Numbered from the stretch's first letter, positions 7,804 to 16,682 are shown. The stretch is 34,814 bases of DNA from CAZGXI01 sp964529715 (GCA_964529715.1 CAZGXI010000042.1:1-34814), one strand, 5' to 3'. The notes: a model not told the origin generated them from the letters alone. A program made the numbers and translations.

Positions 7804-9576
7804 TCAGGCCGACGCTTGCTCCGGCGTCAACCAGGGCGGCAAGGGGGCGCTCTGGTCATCGAGATGGCAGGCGTAGAGAAAGCGATAGACGTCGTTGGCG
7901 TAGAACTGCGGGTAGGCTTTGTCCGGCAGAGCATCCGTCAGGCGCGCCATAATCAATTCTGCTGTAGCGGCGTCCAGCCCTTCTGCCACGTCGTAATCGA
8001 AGTAGATCGCCAGGTCCCGTTCTCGATTCTCGACGATCCGTTTGATCCTGTACGCGCCGGGGAAGCGGTGCGCGGGAGAATAGCGTTCCAACAAAAAGGT
8101 GCCCAGCGCCGCCGAGTGAATGTGCCGTTTGTGTTCGTACAGGAAGTTGACGGTCTGCTGCGCATCTTCCAACGTTTCGCCGGGGAAGCCGAAGAAGAAA
8201 AAGGTGTGATTCCACAGGCCCGCTGCCTGACTTTCGCGCAAGATGCGGCTCATGTGTTCCGGTTCGATGCCCTTGACCATGAACTGCGCCACCCGTTCTG
8301 ACGCGCTTTCCAGGCCGAAAAGCAGCATCATGCCGCCGCCGCGTTTCATGCCCTGAAGCAGGTCGCCGGAGATGACTTTCTCGAAGCGCACGCAGCCACC
8401 CCACCGGATCGGCTTACCCGCCGCTTCGAGTAGCGGCGGCAACTGGCGCAGAAGGCGCGGCGTGAGGGCTTCGTCGGCAAAGAAGATGTGGCGCGCGCCG
8501 TACTTTTCGTGCAGCGTCAGCATGTGCCTGGCAAGCTGCTCGGCTTTGAGCTGGCTGAAGGCTTCCGGCTCGCCGTAGCCTACGTTGCAAAAGGCGCACC
8601 TGCCGAAGTAGCACCCGCGTGCCGCCAGCAGCGGCAGCACCAGCCGGGGCGCCAGGTAGCGATTCAGCGGTAGGCCGTCGAAATCTGGCAGCGGCAGGTC
8701 TTGAATCTTCTCCTGCGGTTTGCGATCATTGACGCGAATCCGGTTGCCGTCCCTGTAAATCAGGTTCGGGACGTGTGACAGGTCGCCGCTGCCGGTGACG
8801 GCTTCGGCCAGGCGCAGCAGCGGCAGTTCGCCGTCGAACACGACCGCGCTGTCAAACAGGCTGAACACGGCAGGGACTTTCGGCAGTTCGTCGCGCAGCA
8901 TCGTGATGTGCGGCCCGCCAACTGTGACGTGGCAATCCACCCCGGCCTCCGCTTTGATCAGGTAGCCGAGCGTCATCCCGGCCAACATCTGCGGCATGGA
9001 CGGAATCGAGATGCCGACAATGTCCGGTTTCTCGCGCCGGATGTCTTGCAGAACGCCGCGTCGATAAATGTCCAGGAACATGTTGTGGCGCGCGTCCTGG
9101 ACTCCGGCCAGCAGGCCGGCGCTGCTATCGACCGGGTAGGCGGAGACGTAGCTTTGCAGGGTCAGGGAGGCCGGATAGCAGGGCAGCGAGGCGATTTCCA
9201 GGCATTGGATCAGGGTCTCGAAGGCCGCAAAGCTGGTCGGGCCGTCGAAAAAGGCATCGCTGCGGATCACCTGCCTGGCCTTCTGCACCGCGTCGGCCAG
9301 GCGTGGCCCTTCCCGCAGCGCCCACAGAATACGTTCCCGCTGCGGGAGAGCGCGCCGGGATGGTTTGCGGGCGGCATTCGGCCCGTACTCCTGGCGTAGC
9401 CGGGCGACGGCCTGTTTGATGTGCTGGCGGGTCAGAATTTCGTCGAAGACCTCGGCATTCAGGTCGCGCTGGATGACCTCGACCCCGTGCATTCGCAGGT
9501 AGGCCGTGAGCGTCGGCAGCGCCAGGTGGGGCATACTCGGCGTCCAGTTCGGCGGAAAGAGCAGCATTACCTTCAT
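7804..9576 (-). CDS. B12-binding domain radical SAM protein
   Basis: This 590-residue protein has an N-terminal cobalamin-binding-like region (MKVMLLFPP start; DIVGISIPSMPQM and VTVGGPHITML in the Rossmann part, about residues 185-235) and a C-terminal radical SAM domain. The cluster cysteines are C322, C327 and C330 in GCYFGRCAFC, that is C-x4-C-x2-C instead of the common C-x3-C-x2-C; G-C-Y-W/F-G-K/R-C-x-F-C is a variant seen in B12 radical SAM enzymes. HIFFADEAL and FFFFGFPGET are further family motifs. About 90 residues with no recognised domain (about 55-145) sit between the start and the Rossmann core. The substrate is unknown. It stands alone, converging on the glycosidase fragment with a 5-bp gap; AGGA lies upstream of ATG 9576. 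Confidence 0.88.
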   Translation of the reverse strand: MKVMLLFPPNWTPSMPHLALPTLTAYLRMHGVEVIQRDLNAEVFDEILTRQHIKQAVARLRQEYGPNAARKPSRRALPQRERILWALREGPRLADAVQKARQVIRSDAFFDGPTSFAAFETLIQCLEIASLPCYPASLTLQSYVSAYPVDSSAGLLAGVQDARHNMFLDIYRRGVLQDIRREKPDIVGISIPSMPQMLAGMTLGYLIKAEAGVDCHVTVGGPHITMLRDELPKVPAVFSLFDSAVVFDGELPLLRLAEAVTGSGDLSHVPNLIYRDGNRIRVNDRKPQEKIQDLPLPDFDGLPLNRYLAPRLVLPLLAARGCYFGRCAFCNVGYGEPEAFSQLKAEQLARHMLTLHEKYGARHIFFADEALTPRLLRQLPPLLEAAGKPIRWGGCVRFEKVISGDLLQGMKRGGGMMLLFGLESASERVAQFMVKGIEPEHMSRILRESQAAGLWNHTFFFFGFPGETLEDAQQTVNFLYEHKRHIHSAALGTFLLERYSPAHRFPGAYRIKRIVENRERDLAIYFDYDVAEGLDAATAELIMARLTDALPDKAYPQFYANDVYRFLYACHLDDQSAPLPPWLTPEQASA

Positions 9577-9687
9577 ATGGTTGTCCTAATTATCCAGAAT
9601 CGGGCGCATATCCTATCGGGCCGCTGTGCCGTCAGGGTGTAATCATACACACGCCTGGTGAATCGTGTTGCGCGCGCCCGATCTCGC

Positions 9688-10704
9688 TCAGACCCCCAGG
9701 CTCAATTTTTCAGAGAAGTGGCACGCGGCCCAGTGCCCCGGCCTCGTCTCGCGCAGCGGCGGCGCTTCGACCCGGCACTGTTCCTGGGCGTACTGGCAGC
9801 GCGGGTGGAAGTAACAGCCGCTGGGTGGGTTGGCCGGGTCGGGGACTTCGCCTTGCAGCAGCACACGTTTGCGCACAACCCGGGGATCGGGCGTCGGCGC
9901 GGAGGATAGGAGTGCTTCGGTGTAAGGATGCTGAATGTCGCTGAACAACTGCTCCGTCTCGGCGATCTCGACGATCTTGCCGACATACATCACTGCGACG
10001 CGGTCGCTGAGATGCCGCACCACGCTCAAATCGTGCGAGATAAACAGGTAGGTGAGCTGAAACTGCTCCCGCAAGTCCTTCAGCAGGTTGAGAATCTGCG
10101 CCTGAATGGATACGTCCAGCGCCGATACCGGCTCGTCGCAGATGATCATCTGGGGGTTCAGCGCCAGGGCGCGGGCGATGCCGATGCGCTGGCGCTGACC
10201 ACCGCTGAAGGCGTGGGGATAGCGCGACATGTATTCGGGACGCAGCCCGACCAGCCGCAGCAGCTCGGCGACGCGGTCGCGCAGCGCGTCGCCCGACAGC
10301 ACGCCGTAATTGCGTAGTGGTTCGCCGACGATCTGTTCCAGCGTCATACGTGGGTTCAACGACGAGTAGGGGTCCTGAAAGATCAGCTGGACATTGCGCC
10401 AGATGTCGCGCAGTTGATCGCGGCCCAACTGCGCCAGATCGACCGTGCCTTTCTCCGGGTCGCAGAAGAGGATTTCGCCGGCGGTCGGGGTGTCGGCGCG
10501 CAGGATCACGCGGCCCGTTGTCGTCTTGCCGCAGCCGCTTTCGCCCACCAGGCCGAGCACCTCGCCGCGCCCGATGGTGAAACTCACGCCGTCAACGGCT
10601 TTCACGTAGCCGACGGCCCGGCGCAAAAAGATGCCCCGGCTGTAGATGGGGAAATGTTTCTTCAGATCGGTAACCCGCAACAGGGTGTCATTTGTCGTCG
10701 TCAT
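9688..10704 (-). CDS. Opp-type ABC transporter ATP-binding protein (DppF/OppF-like)
   Basis: This 338-residue ATPase has Walker A at GESGCGKT (54-61, K60), the signature FSGGQRQRIGIARAL, Walker B MIICDEP with SALDV, and the H-loop in FISHDL. The C-terminal oligopeptide-family extension holds GEVPDPANPPSGCYFHPRC. ATG 10704 is chosen as start: it overlaps the stop of the preceding ATPase gene as ATGA and has AGGGAGAG upstream; the open frame extends further (to 10806) but that part only shadows the neighbour. It is the last gene of the importer operon and pairs with the next ATPase. The family moves peptides or, in several bacteria, oligosaccharides; the GH67 gene nearby favours oligosaccharides. 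Confidence 0.92.
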   Translation of the reverse strand: MTTTNDTLLRVTDLKKHFPIYSRGIFLRRAVGYVKAVDGVSFTIGRGEVLGLVGESGCGKTTTGRVILRADTPTAGEILFCDPEKGTVDLAQLGRDQLRDIWRNVQLIFQDPYSSLNPRMTLEQIVGEPLRNYGVLSGDALRDRVAELLRLVGLRPEYMSRYPHAFSGGQRQRIGIARALALNPQMIICDEPVSALDVSIQAQILNLLKDLREQFQLTYLFISHDLSVVRHLSDRVAVMYVGKIVEIAETEQLFSDIQHPYTEALLSSAPTPDPRVVRKRVLLQGEVPDPANPPSGCYFHPRCQYAQEQCRVEAPPLRETRPGHWAACHFSEKLSLGV

Positions 10705-11723
10705 CGGATCATCTCTCCCTGCGCAAGATGCGGGTTGATCTCGAAGGCGCGCGCACACTTGGCCCAATGTTGCTCGCCGACTTGTAGGGTCGGCGGATTG
10801 GCGCACTTGGCCGGGATGTAATGCGGACAGCGCGGATAAAAGGTGCAGCCTTTGGGGATGTTCGCGGGATCGGGCACACTGCCTTTGATCGTCTCCAGGC
10901 GATCCAGTTTGACATTATGGCGCGGGATCGAGCGCAGCAGCGCCTGAGTGTAGGGGTGCGCCGGGTTATGATAGAGGGTATCGACGTCGGCGACCTCGAC
11001 TGCTTCTCCCAGATACATCACCACCACATCGTGGGCCATTTCGGCGATAACGCCGAGATTGTGGGTGATAAAGATGATCGCCATGCCGAATTCGGCCTGC
11101 AAATCGCGCATCAGGTCGAGGATTTGTGCCTGCGTGGTGACATCCAGCGCCGTTGTCGGCTCGTCGGCGATCAACAACTTAGGGTTACACGATAGCGCCA
11201 TGGCGATCATGACGCGCTGGCGCATCCCGCCGCTAAGTTCATGGCGATAGCGATCGAGCAGGCGCGCCGGCTGAGGCAGCCCTACGCGGCCCAAGAATTC
11301 GATGGCGCGCTGTCGGGCGGCGTTTTTATCTAGTTGTAGATGCAGGCGGATGGCCTCTATCATCTGATTGCCGATAGTATGCACCGGGCTGAGTGAGGTC
11401 ATCGGTTCCTGGAAAATCATGGCGATCTCGCCCCACCGAATCCGCCGGATCTCCTCGCTGCCTGGATCGAGGGCGGCGATGTCGATTGGCCCGCCGGGAA
11501 GCCCATGATACACAATCTGGCCCGACAAAATCTGACCGGGTGGGCGGACCATGTTCAAGATGGCGCGCGCGGTCACGCTTTTGCCGCAGCCGCTTTCGCC
11601 GACCAGACCCAGCACTCTGCCGCGCTCAACGGCGAAGCTGACGCCGTTGACGGCCACGATGGTGCCTTCGTGGAGGAAAAAGCTGACCCGCAAATCACTG
11701 ACTTCAAGCAGCTTGTCTGGCAT
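10701..11723 (-). CDS. Opp-type ABC transporter ATP-binding protein (DppD/OppD-like)
   Basis: This 340-residue ATPase has Walker A at GESGCGKS (42-49, K48), signature ELSGGMRQRVMIAMAL, Walker B LLIADEP with TALDV, and FITHNLGVIAEM for the H-loop. The C-terminal motif GSVPDPANIPKGCTFYPRCP marks the oligopeptide/nickel ATPase subfamily. AGGAG lies shortly before ATG 11723. It starts 11 bp after the permease gene and overlaps the second ATPase by 4 bases, so the two ATPases should be made in equal amounts and form the heterodimer of the importer. Confidence 0.93.
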   Translation of the reverse strand: MPDKLLEVSDLRVSFFLHEGTIVAVNGVSFAVERGRVLGLVGESGCGKSVTARAILNMVRPPGQILSGQIVYHGLPGGPIDIAALDPGSEEIRRIRWGEIAMIFQEPMTSLSPVHTIGNQMIEAIRLHLQLDKNAARQRAIEFLGRVGLPQPARLLDRYRHELSGGMRQRVMIAMALSCNPKLLIADEPTTALDVTTQAQILDLMRDLQAEFGMAIIFITHNLGVIAEMAHDVVVMYLGEAVEVADVDTLYHNPAHPYTQALLRSIPRHNVKLDRLETIKGSVPDPANIPKGCTFYPRCPHYIPAKCANPPTLQVGEQHWAKCARAFEINPHLAQGEMIR

Positions 11724-11734
11724 CCCGGTGGCTC

Positions 11735-12946
11735 CTATCGGTTGAAGGGATCGGCAGCGTCGCGCAGGCCATCGCCCAGGAAGTTAAACGCCAACACGGT
11801 AATCACCACTGCCAGACCGGGCAGCAGCAGCCAGGGAGCCAGCGCCACTGTGCGGATGTTCTGCGCTTCTTGCAAGAGGATTCCCCAGCTGACGGCGGGC
11901 TGGTGTAACCCCAACCCTAGAAAACTGAGCGCCGTTTCGGCCAGGATAATGCCGGGGATCGCCAGGGTGAGCGAGGCGATGATATGGCTGGTGAACGACG
12001 GCACCATGTGGCGCAAGATAATGCGGCGGTCATTGGCGCCGCACAGACGGGCCGCCAGCACGAAATCCTCCGTGCGCAGCGCCAGAAAGCGCCCGCGCAC
12101 TTGCCGTCCTAACGTTGTCCAGCCGATGGCAGAGAGGATGATCGTGATGCCGAAGAAGCGCAGTTCCTGCGACCAGTCGCGCGGCAGGGCGGCGCTCAAG
12201 GCCATCCACAGGGGCATGGTGGGGATACAGCGGATCAGTTCGATCACGCGCTGGACCAGGGTATCGACGATCCCGCCGTAGTAGCCCGACATGCCGCCCA
12301 GCACGATCCCCAGCGTGAGGCTCAAAAAGACCGACGCCAGCCCGATGGCGAGGGATATTCTGGCCCCATAGAGCACGCGGGAGAACATGTCTCGCCCCAG
12401 ACGGTCTGTTCCCAGAACAGCAATCGGCATCCGGTGGCCCGCCTGGTCTACGGCTTCCTCGCTCAGGCCGAACAGGTGAATATCCGTATCGATTAGGCCC
12501 AGCAGCTTGTAGGGGATGCCGTGCACAAAAAAGTGGATCGGATACCAGACTGAGGTATCGACGTCGTAGGTGATGCGCAGCGTCTCCATGTCCTGGTGGG
12601 CGATCAGGCCGTTGACTCCCGGACGGAAGGTGAAGTTCCCCTCCGCGTCGATGAACGTGATCGTCATCGGTGGCACGAACTTGAAGTTGGCGTCGTAGGC
12701 GTTCGGATCATACGGGCTGATGAAATCGGCAAAGATGGCGATGATGTAGAAAATGATCAGCAGCACGCCGCTGAACACAGCCAGACGATGTTTGCGGAAT
12801 TTCCACCACATCAACTGGCGTGGCGTGGCGACGGCGATCAGTTCTTTTTCGTTGCCAATCGGTTCGTCGGTTTCGACAGCAGGCGTAGATTCAGGGCCGA
12901 CTGCCGGTGCGTTGTTTTCTGTTGTGTCCATGTCGTGCCTCGTCAT
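11735..12946 (-). CDS. Opp-type ABC transporter permease (DppC/OppC-like)
   Basis: This 403-residue permease has a long polar N-terminus (about 48 residues), TM1 at about 55-77 (VFSGVLLIIFYIIAIFADFI), then a long extracytoplasmic insert of about 90 residues before the family motif LGTDRLGRDMFSRVLYGARI. Five further membrane segments follow, with the EAA-type loop at LRTEDFVLAARLCGANDRRI. The large insert after TM1 is longer than in E. coli DppC but occurs in related importers. Its ATG overlaps the stop of the partner permease gene by 4 bases (ATGA). ATG 12931 is an in-frame alternative start. Confidence 0.92.
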   Translation of the reverse strand: MTRHDMDTTENNAPAVGPESTPAVETDEPIGNEKELIAVATPRQLMWWKFRKHRLAVFSGVLLIIFYIIAIFADFISPYDPNAYDANFKFVPPMTITFIDAEGNFTFRPGVNGLIAHQDMETLRITYDVDTSVWYPIHFFVHGIPYKLLGLIDTDIHLFGLSEEAVDQAGHRMPIAVLGTDRLGRDMFSRVLYGARISLAIGLASVFLSLTLGIVLGGMSGYYGGIVDTLVQRVIELIRCIPTMPLWMALSAALPRDWSQELRFFGITIILSAIGWTTLGRQVRGRFLALRTEDFVLAARLCGANDRRIILRHMVPSFTSHIIASLTLAIPGIILAETALSFLGLGLHQPAVSWGILLQEAQNIRTVALAPWLLLPGLAVVITVLAFNFLGDGLRDAADPFNR

Positions 12947-13926
12947 TCCAGTCGAATACGGGGATCGAAGACGGCCAGCAGGACATCGGAGATAAAGGTG
13001 CCGACGACCGTGAGCACGCTGATGATCAACATGATGGCTCCGGCCAAGAACATGTCCTGGGATGTTAGCGCATTCAGGAGCAGGGGGCCGATAGTGGGCA
13101 GGTTTAGCACAATGGCCGTGATGACGATGCCGCCGACCAGATCGGGCAGGGCATAGCCGACCGTGCTGATGAAGGGGTTCAGGGCCACGCGCACCGGATA
13201 TTTCCAGATCAGAAAACGTTCTTTCAGCCCTTTAGCGCGTGCCGTCTCTACGTAGGGCTGGTTAATTTCGTCCAGCATATTGGCGCGCATGGTGCGCAGC
13301 AAGCCGGCAGTGCCCGATGTTCCCACGATGATGACCGGCACAATCAGGTGGACCAACAGGTCGGCCACCTTTGCCAGACTCCAGGGCGCATTTTGATACT
13401 CCGGCGAAAACACGCCGCCCACGTTCATCCCGAAGACAGAAAAGCCGATCCACAGCAACACCAGCGCCAGCAGAAAGCTGGGAATCGCCACACCGAGGAA
13501 CCCCAGAAAGGTGAAAACATAATCCAACAGTGAGTACTGGTGTGTGGCCGAAAATACCCCCAGCGGGATGGCAATGGTCCATACGAAGAAAACCGAACAC
13601 AGCCCCACGATGACGGTCAGGGGAAGCCGATCCGCAATGAGCACACTGACCGGCGCGCCTAACGACAGAGATTGGCCGAAATCTCCCTGAAGAACGCGCT
13701 CCATCCAGCGGATGTATTGAACGTAGATCGGTTCATCCAGGCCGTAGTGGTCACGGATGGCCTGAAGCTGTTCTGGGGGCACACGTTCGCCCATCAGTGC
13801 CAGATTCGAGACATAGGCGCTCAGAAAGTCGCCGGGGGGAAGCTGGATGATGATGAAACTGACGATGGAAATGGCGAATACGGTCACGACGGCGATGAGC
13901 GAGCGGCGAATGAGAAAGCGGATCAT
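12943..13926 (-). CDS. Opp-type ABC transporter permease (DppB/OppB-like)
   Basis: This 327-residue permease has TM1 at about 9-30 (RSLIAVVTVFAISIVSFIII), the QLPPGDF segment typical of OppB proteins, six predicted membrane segments and the EAA-type loop in PYVETARAKGLKERFLIWKY. It is the first permease behind the binding-protein gene, 102 bp away with a hairpin between them, and it overlaps the second permease gene. The whole set (binding protein, B, C, D, F) is a complete importer. Confidence 0.92.
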   Translation of the reverse strand: MIRFLIRRSLIAVVTVFAISIVSFIIIQLPPGDFLSAYVSNLALMGERVPPEQLQAIRDHYGLDEPIYVQYIRWMERVLQGDFGQSLSLGAPVSVLIADRLPLTVIVGLCSVFFVWTIAIPLGVFSATHQYSLLDYVFTFLGFLGVAIPSFLLALVLLWIGFSVFGMNVGGVFSPEYQNAPWSLAKVADLLVHLIVPVIIVGTSGTAGLLRTMRANMLDEINQPYVETARAKGLKERFLIWKYPVRVALNPFISTVGYALPDLVGGIVITAIVLNLPTIGPLLLNALTSQDMFLAGAIMLIISVLTVVGTFISDVLLAVFDPRIRLE

Positions 13927-13983
13927 GGTTTTTCCTACCCTGTCTGGCCCATGAAGCAGCGGTGGTGCAGTCAGACAAGACCC

Positions 13984-14015
13984 GATGGCAGGAGAACATG
14001 CGCTCCCCTGCCATC
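13984..14015 (-). promoter_or_regulatory. Hairpin between the binding-protein gene and the permease genes
   Basis: GATGGCAGG (13984-13992) pairs perfectly with CCTGCCATC (14007-14015) around a 14-base loop. It lies just behind the stop codon of the binding-protein gene (minus strand) and before the permeases, with no T-run. Such structures usually protect the binding-protein message or cut down read-through into the membrane genes. Confidence 0.55.
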
Positions 14016-14028
14016 CAGAACCTTGCGC

Positions 14029-16032
14029 TTACGCCTGCCGGATGAAGAACTGCTTCGGGCGGGCGATGCCTTCGTTGCGCAGCGTATCGTCGGAGATGAA
14101 GCCGCTGCCAACGTTCATGAAGTTATTCTTGACGACCACCGACTGCGGGTCCTCGCCGACGGTGCCGATCATATACGGATGCTCTTTGTGGAAGGCCAGG
14201 ATTTGCATGAACAGCGCATGGCGCGTGGCCTCATCCGGCTCGCGCTGCACCTGATCCCACAGGTCCCACATCTGGCGGATCGGATGATCTGCGGGGGGTT
14301 CTTCGTTGGGCCAGCCATAGGTGGCGGGGTCTGCCGTGCGCTGTGCAGCACACCAATGTGCATACAGAGGCGCCCAGGGGCCGTCGTTGATGGTGCCCAG
14401 ATAGCGGTAGGGGTCGGCGGGCACAATCGAACTGCGGTCCACGAACCAGACGCCCACTTCGATGTCCCCGGTGCGCGTCCGTTCGTCGTAGAGGGATCGC
14501 TCGACGATCTCCTGGCTGACCCGGATGCCCAGGGCTTTCCAGTAATTAACCACCAATTGAACCTCGTCGGGGTTCATGCTGCCCAGGACCTCGCTGTAAG
14601 TGATGGTGAAGCCGAGGACCTGGCCGTCGGGACGCAGGCGGTGTCCTGCCGAGTCGCGCTCGGTCAGGCCCAGGCCGTCCAGCAGGGCGTTGGCCCGCTC
14701 CGGGTCATATTCGGTCCAGCGCGACGTGAACTCCGGATCATGCTGCGGGGAGCCGCGCACGGGCGATGCCTGGCGCGGGGTCATGATCCCGCTGTAGATC
14801 AACTGGTTGATCTCCTCGCGGTTAATGGCGATGGAGAGCGCCTCGCGGAATTCGGGCGTGTCGAAGAGTTGCCGCAGCACCGGATCGGCGCAGCAGATAT
14901 TCGGGTGGAAGGCATTGGTCTGGGCGGCTCTCCAGGTCACGACGTGATAGTCGCCCGCTTCCTGGTTCTCGCGGAAGAAGGTGTAGTCGGCAGACGACAG
15001 ATGGCGCTGCTGCATGTCGATGAGGCCCTGCGCGATCCACAGGTTGAGTGTCTGCTGATCCTGGAACAGCGCGTGCGAAATCCGGTCGATGTAGGGAAGC
15101 TGGTTCCCTTCGGTATCGACGCAGTGGTAGTAAGGATTGCGCACCATCAGGTAGGGATCGTCCGTAACGGGCGAGTTTTCAGATATCCAGGGGGTGATGG
15201 TGGGCAGTTCGGGGTTGCGATACCAGAAGTTGATTGGCCCACGCCCATCGCCGGGGGCCGTCTCGTAATGCAGTTGCTCCCAACTGGTCAGGCCGTTGGC
15301 AGCCAGAGCGGCATCGATCAGCGACGGATCGTCGGTCAGATGCGGGATGTAGCGGCTCAGATAGTGCTTCGGGGCCGCCATGCTGGGGCCACTGACCATG
15401 CCGCCGGTGGTCTTCGCCATTTGAATAGGCAGCAGCGGATTGGGCTGAACGAACCGGATGGTCCAGGTCAGTTCATCGATGACCTCAAGCTCCATGTCCA
15501 CGTTCCCGGCGGTGTACATGCCCGGTTTGTTGAGGAGCTGGGCCAGGAAAATCTCGTCGTAGTAGAATTGAACGTCTTCGGTTGTGAACGGCGCGCCGTC
15601 GGACCACTTCAGGCCTTCCCGCAGGGTGAAGGTGAACTCGGTAGCGTCGTCGTTCTGCGACCACTCAGAAATGTAGTTAGCGACCAGGTTGACTGTATTT
15701 TCGTCTGGGGCGTCCCACTGAATAGCCGGCTCTTCGGTGAGCTTGACCGGTCCCCAGCGGTCCGACAGGCCCTTGAAGGCGCGGCGCCAGGTGCCGCCGT
15801 ACTCACCGATCTCGCTGTAGGGGGTAATGACGCGCGGATTGACCGGGATACGCTGCTCAACCGGGGGGAGTTGGCCTGCTGCGACCAACTCGGCCAGCAT
15901 CGGGGCTTCGTGATACTGCGCCTGGCGCATCGGCGCCGCCAGCGCCACCGGCACGACCCTGGCCGCTACGGCTGCCGCTACGCCACCGGCCACGGTCTTC
16001 AAGAAGTCGCGGCGCGAAAGCTCTTTACCCAT
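14029..16032 (-). CDS. ABC transporter binding protein, SBP_bac_5 family, Tat-type signal
   Basis: This 667-residue protein is a long member of the family-5 solute-binding proteins (Opp/Dpp type, PF00496). The N-terminus SRRDFLKTVAGG followed by an Ala-rich stretch is a twin-arginine signal; no lipobox cysteine is seen. Family signs include IGEYGGTWRR, FTFTLREGLKWSDGAPFTTEDV and REALSIAINREEINQLIY. AAGGAGG lies 9 bases before ATG 16032. Length and neighbours (GH67 gene next door) resemble Thermotoga-type family-5 proteins that carry oligosaccharides rather than peptides, so xylo- or aldouronate oligosaccharides are a reasonable but unproven guess. The gene is preceded by an unusual leader (16066-16110) and followed by a hairpin, then by its permeases and ATPases. 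Confidence 0.9.
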   Translation of the reverse strand: MGKELSRRDFLKTVAGGVAAAVAARVVPVALAAPMRQAQYHEAPMLAELVAAGQLPPVEQRIPVNPRVITPYSEIGEYGGTWRRAFKGLSDRWGPVKLTEEPAIQWDAPDENTVNLVANYISEWSQNDDATEFTFTLREGLKWSDGAPFTTEDVQFYYDEIFLAQLLNKPGMYTAGNVDMELEVIDELTWTIRFVQPNPLLPIQMAKTTGGMVSGPSMAAPKHYLSRYIPHLTDDPSLIDAALAANGLTSWEQLHYETAPGDGRGPINFWYRNPELPTITPWISENSPVTDDPYLMVRNPYYHCVDTEGNQLPYIDRISHALFQDQQTLNLWIAQGLIDMQQRHLSSADYTFFRENQEAGDYHVVTWRAAQTNAFHPNICCADPVLRQLFDTPEFREALSIAINREEINQLIYSGIMTPRQASPVRGSPQHDPEFTSRWTEYDPERANALLDGLGLTERDSAGHRLRPDGQVLGFTITYSEVLGSMNPDEVQLVVNYWKALGIRVSQEIVERSLYDERTRTGDIEVGVWFVDRSSIVPADPYRYLGTINDGPWAPLYAHWCAAQRTADPATYGWPNEEPPADHPIRQMWDLWDQVQREPDEATRHALFMQILAFHKEHPYMIGTVGEDPQSVVVKNNFMNVGSGFISDDTLRNEGIARPKQFFIRQA

Positions 16033-16065
16033 CGAATCTATCCTCCTTGTTGTATTGAAGGCTTG

Positions 16066-16110
16066 TTAAGCTACAGGTGTCACGTGGGTCTCAATATCAC
16101 CTCCCTTCAC
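16066..16110 (-). CDS. Candidate leader peptide MKGGDIETHVTPVA (KGGD leader, copy 1)
   Basis: GTG 16110 opens a 14-codon frame ending at TAA 16066, 33 bp before the binding-protein ATG. Its start, GTGAAGGGAGGTGATA, is nearly the full complement of the 16S rRNA 3' tail and is shared almost base for base with the leader at 24231. CAGGTG (minus strand, plus positions 16108-16113) can pair with CACCTG (16074-16079), enclosing the Shine-Dalgarno-like stretch. It may be a translated leader, a ribosome-standby site, or an untranslated element whose codons are accidental. No ribosome site precedes the GTG, which weakens the peptide reading. Confidence 0.3.
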   Translation of the reverse strand: MKGGDIETHVTPVA

Positions 16111-16128
16111 CTGATCGCACCTACACCG

Positions 16129-16146
16129 CCCCTGGGAGACCAGGGG
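16129..16146 (-). promoter_or_regulatory. Leader hairpin upstream of the KGGD element
   Basis: CCCCTGG (16129-16135) pairs with CCAGGGG (16140-16146) around a four-base loop. It lies between the hypothetical gene and the leader at 16066-16110, and with the hairpin at 16159-16180 makes this leader region heavily structured. Confidence 0.4.
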
Positions 16147-16158
16147 AACCGGCGCGCC

Positions 16159-16180
16159 GATCCGGCCCAAAAGCCGGATC
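16159..16180 (-). terminator. Hairpin at the end of the small hypothetical gene
   Basis: GATCCGGC (16159-16166) and GCCGGATC (16173-16180) form a perfect 8-bp stem with a six-base loop, overlapping the stop codon of the gene ending at 16179. There is no T-run on the minus strand, so ending may be partial. Confidence 0.4.
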
Positions 16181-16682
16181 AGGGTTCTCGCGGTTTTTGA
16201 GAATGGACTTTGGCCGTCATCATGGCCTCGAAGAACCAGGGCAGCCAATAATCGTATTTAGCAGGGGTTGCACCCCGCGCCGCCATCACGATCTGGCGCG
16301 TTCGATGATAAAACACGCGCACCCAGTACTTGCGCGTTTCCCCATCTTGCTGAAAGGTGTATTTGGCTTCTAGTTCCAGGAGGTTGCCCGCCACCCGCTG
16401 GCTGCGGCTCTGAACCTCACACGCTGGAAGTTGTTCCAGGCTCTTAAAAAAACCCTCGGCCAGCGTATCAAGATCGTCGTCCTTGATTTCTGTGCCGAGG
16501 TCTCTGACTTCCACTGCAAACCCGGTCAACGGATCATCTGCATCGGGGCCGTAAATCTCTCCCTGACGGTCATCCGGCCAGGCAAAGCGGTGCCAATCCA
16601 TCGGGGTATAAAACGAGTAATATTGGGCGCGATGCCAGCTCAGTCCCCTGATGGCAGGATATTGTTTTTGTAGGGTGCTCAT
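16179..16682 (-). CDS. Conserved-looking hypothetical protein, possibly PsbP/DUF1795-like fold
   Basis: This 167-residue protein has no signal peptide or membrane segment. It opens with a YSFYTPMDWHRF-type strand, has an acidic central part (LGTEIKDDDLDTLAEGFFKSLEQLP) and ends with strands containing ELEAKYTFQQDGETRKYWVRV. The alternation of strands and one long helix recalls PsbP/Mog1/DUF1795-like domains, but I cannot confirm this by eye. AGGAG lies 6 bases before ATG 16682, so it is a well-formed gene. It is first in line before the importer operon, separated from it by hairpins. No function is assigned. Confidence 0.7.
   Translation of the reverse strand: MSTLQKQYPAIRGLSWHRAQYYSFYTPMDWHRFAWPDDRQGEIYGPDADDPLTGFAVEVRDLGTEIKDDDLDTLAEGFFKSLEQLPACEVQSRSQRVAGNLLELEAKYTFQQDGETRKYWVRVFYHRTRQIVMAARGATPAKYDYWLPWFFEAMMTAKVHSQKPREP

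Noticed and set aside
11505..12281. 258-codon plus-strand frame opposite the ATPase and permease genes
   Set aside because: Its reading spans two real minus-strand genes and the translation is unlike any protein family.
13672..16200. Long open frame of 842 codons on the plus strand, opposite the Opp-type permease and binding-protein genes
   Set aside because: It is antisense to well-recognised genes, its translation has no family motif, and such shadows are expected in GC-rich coding DNA.
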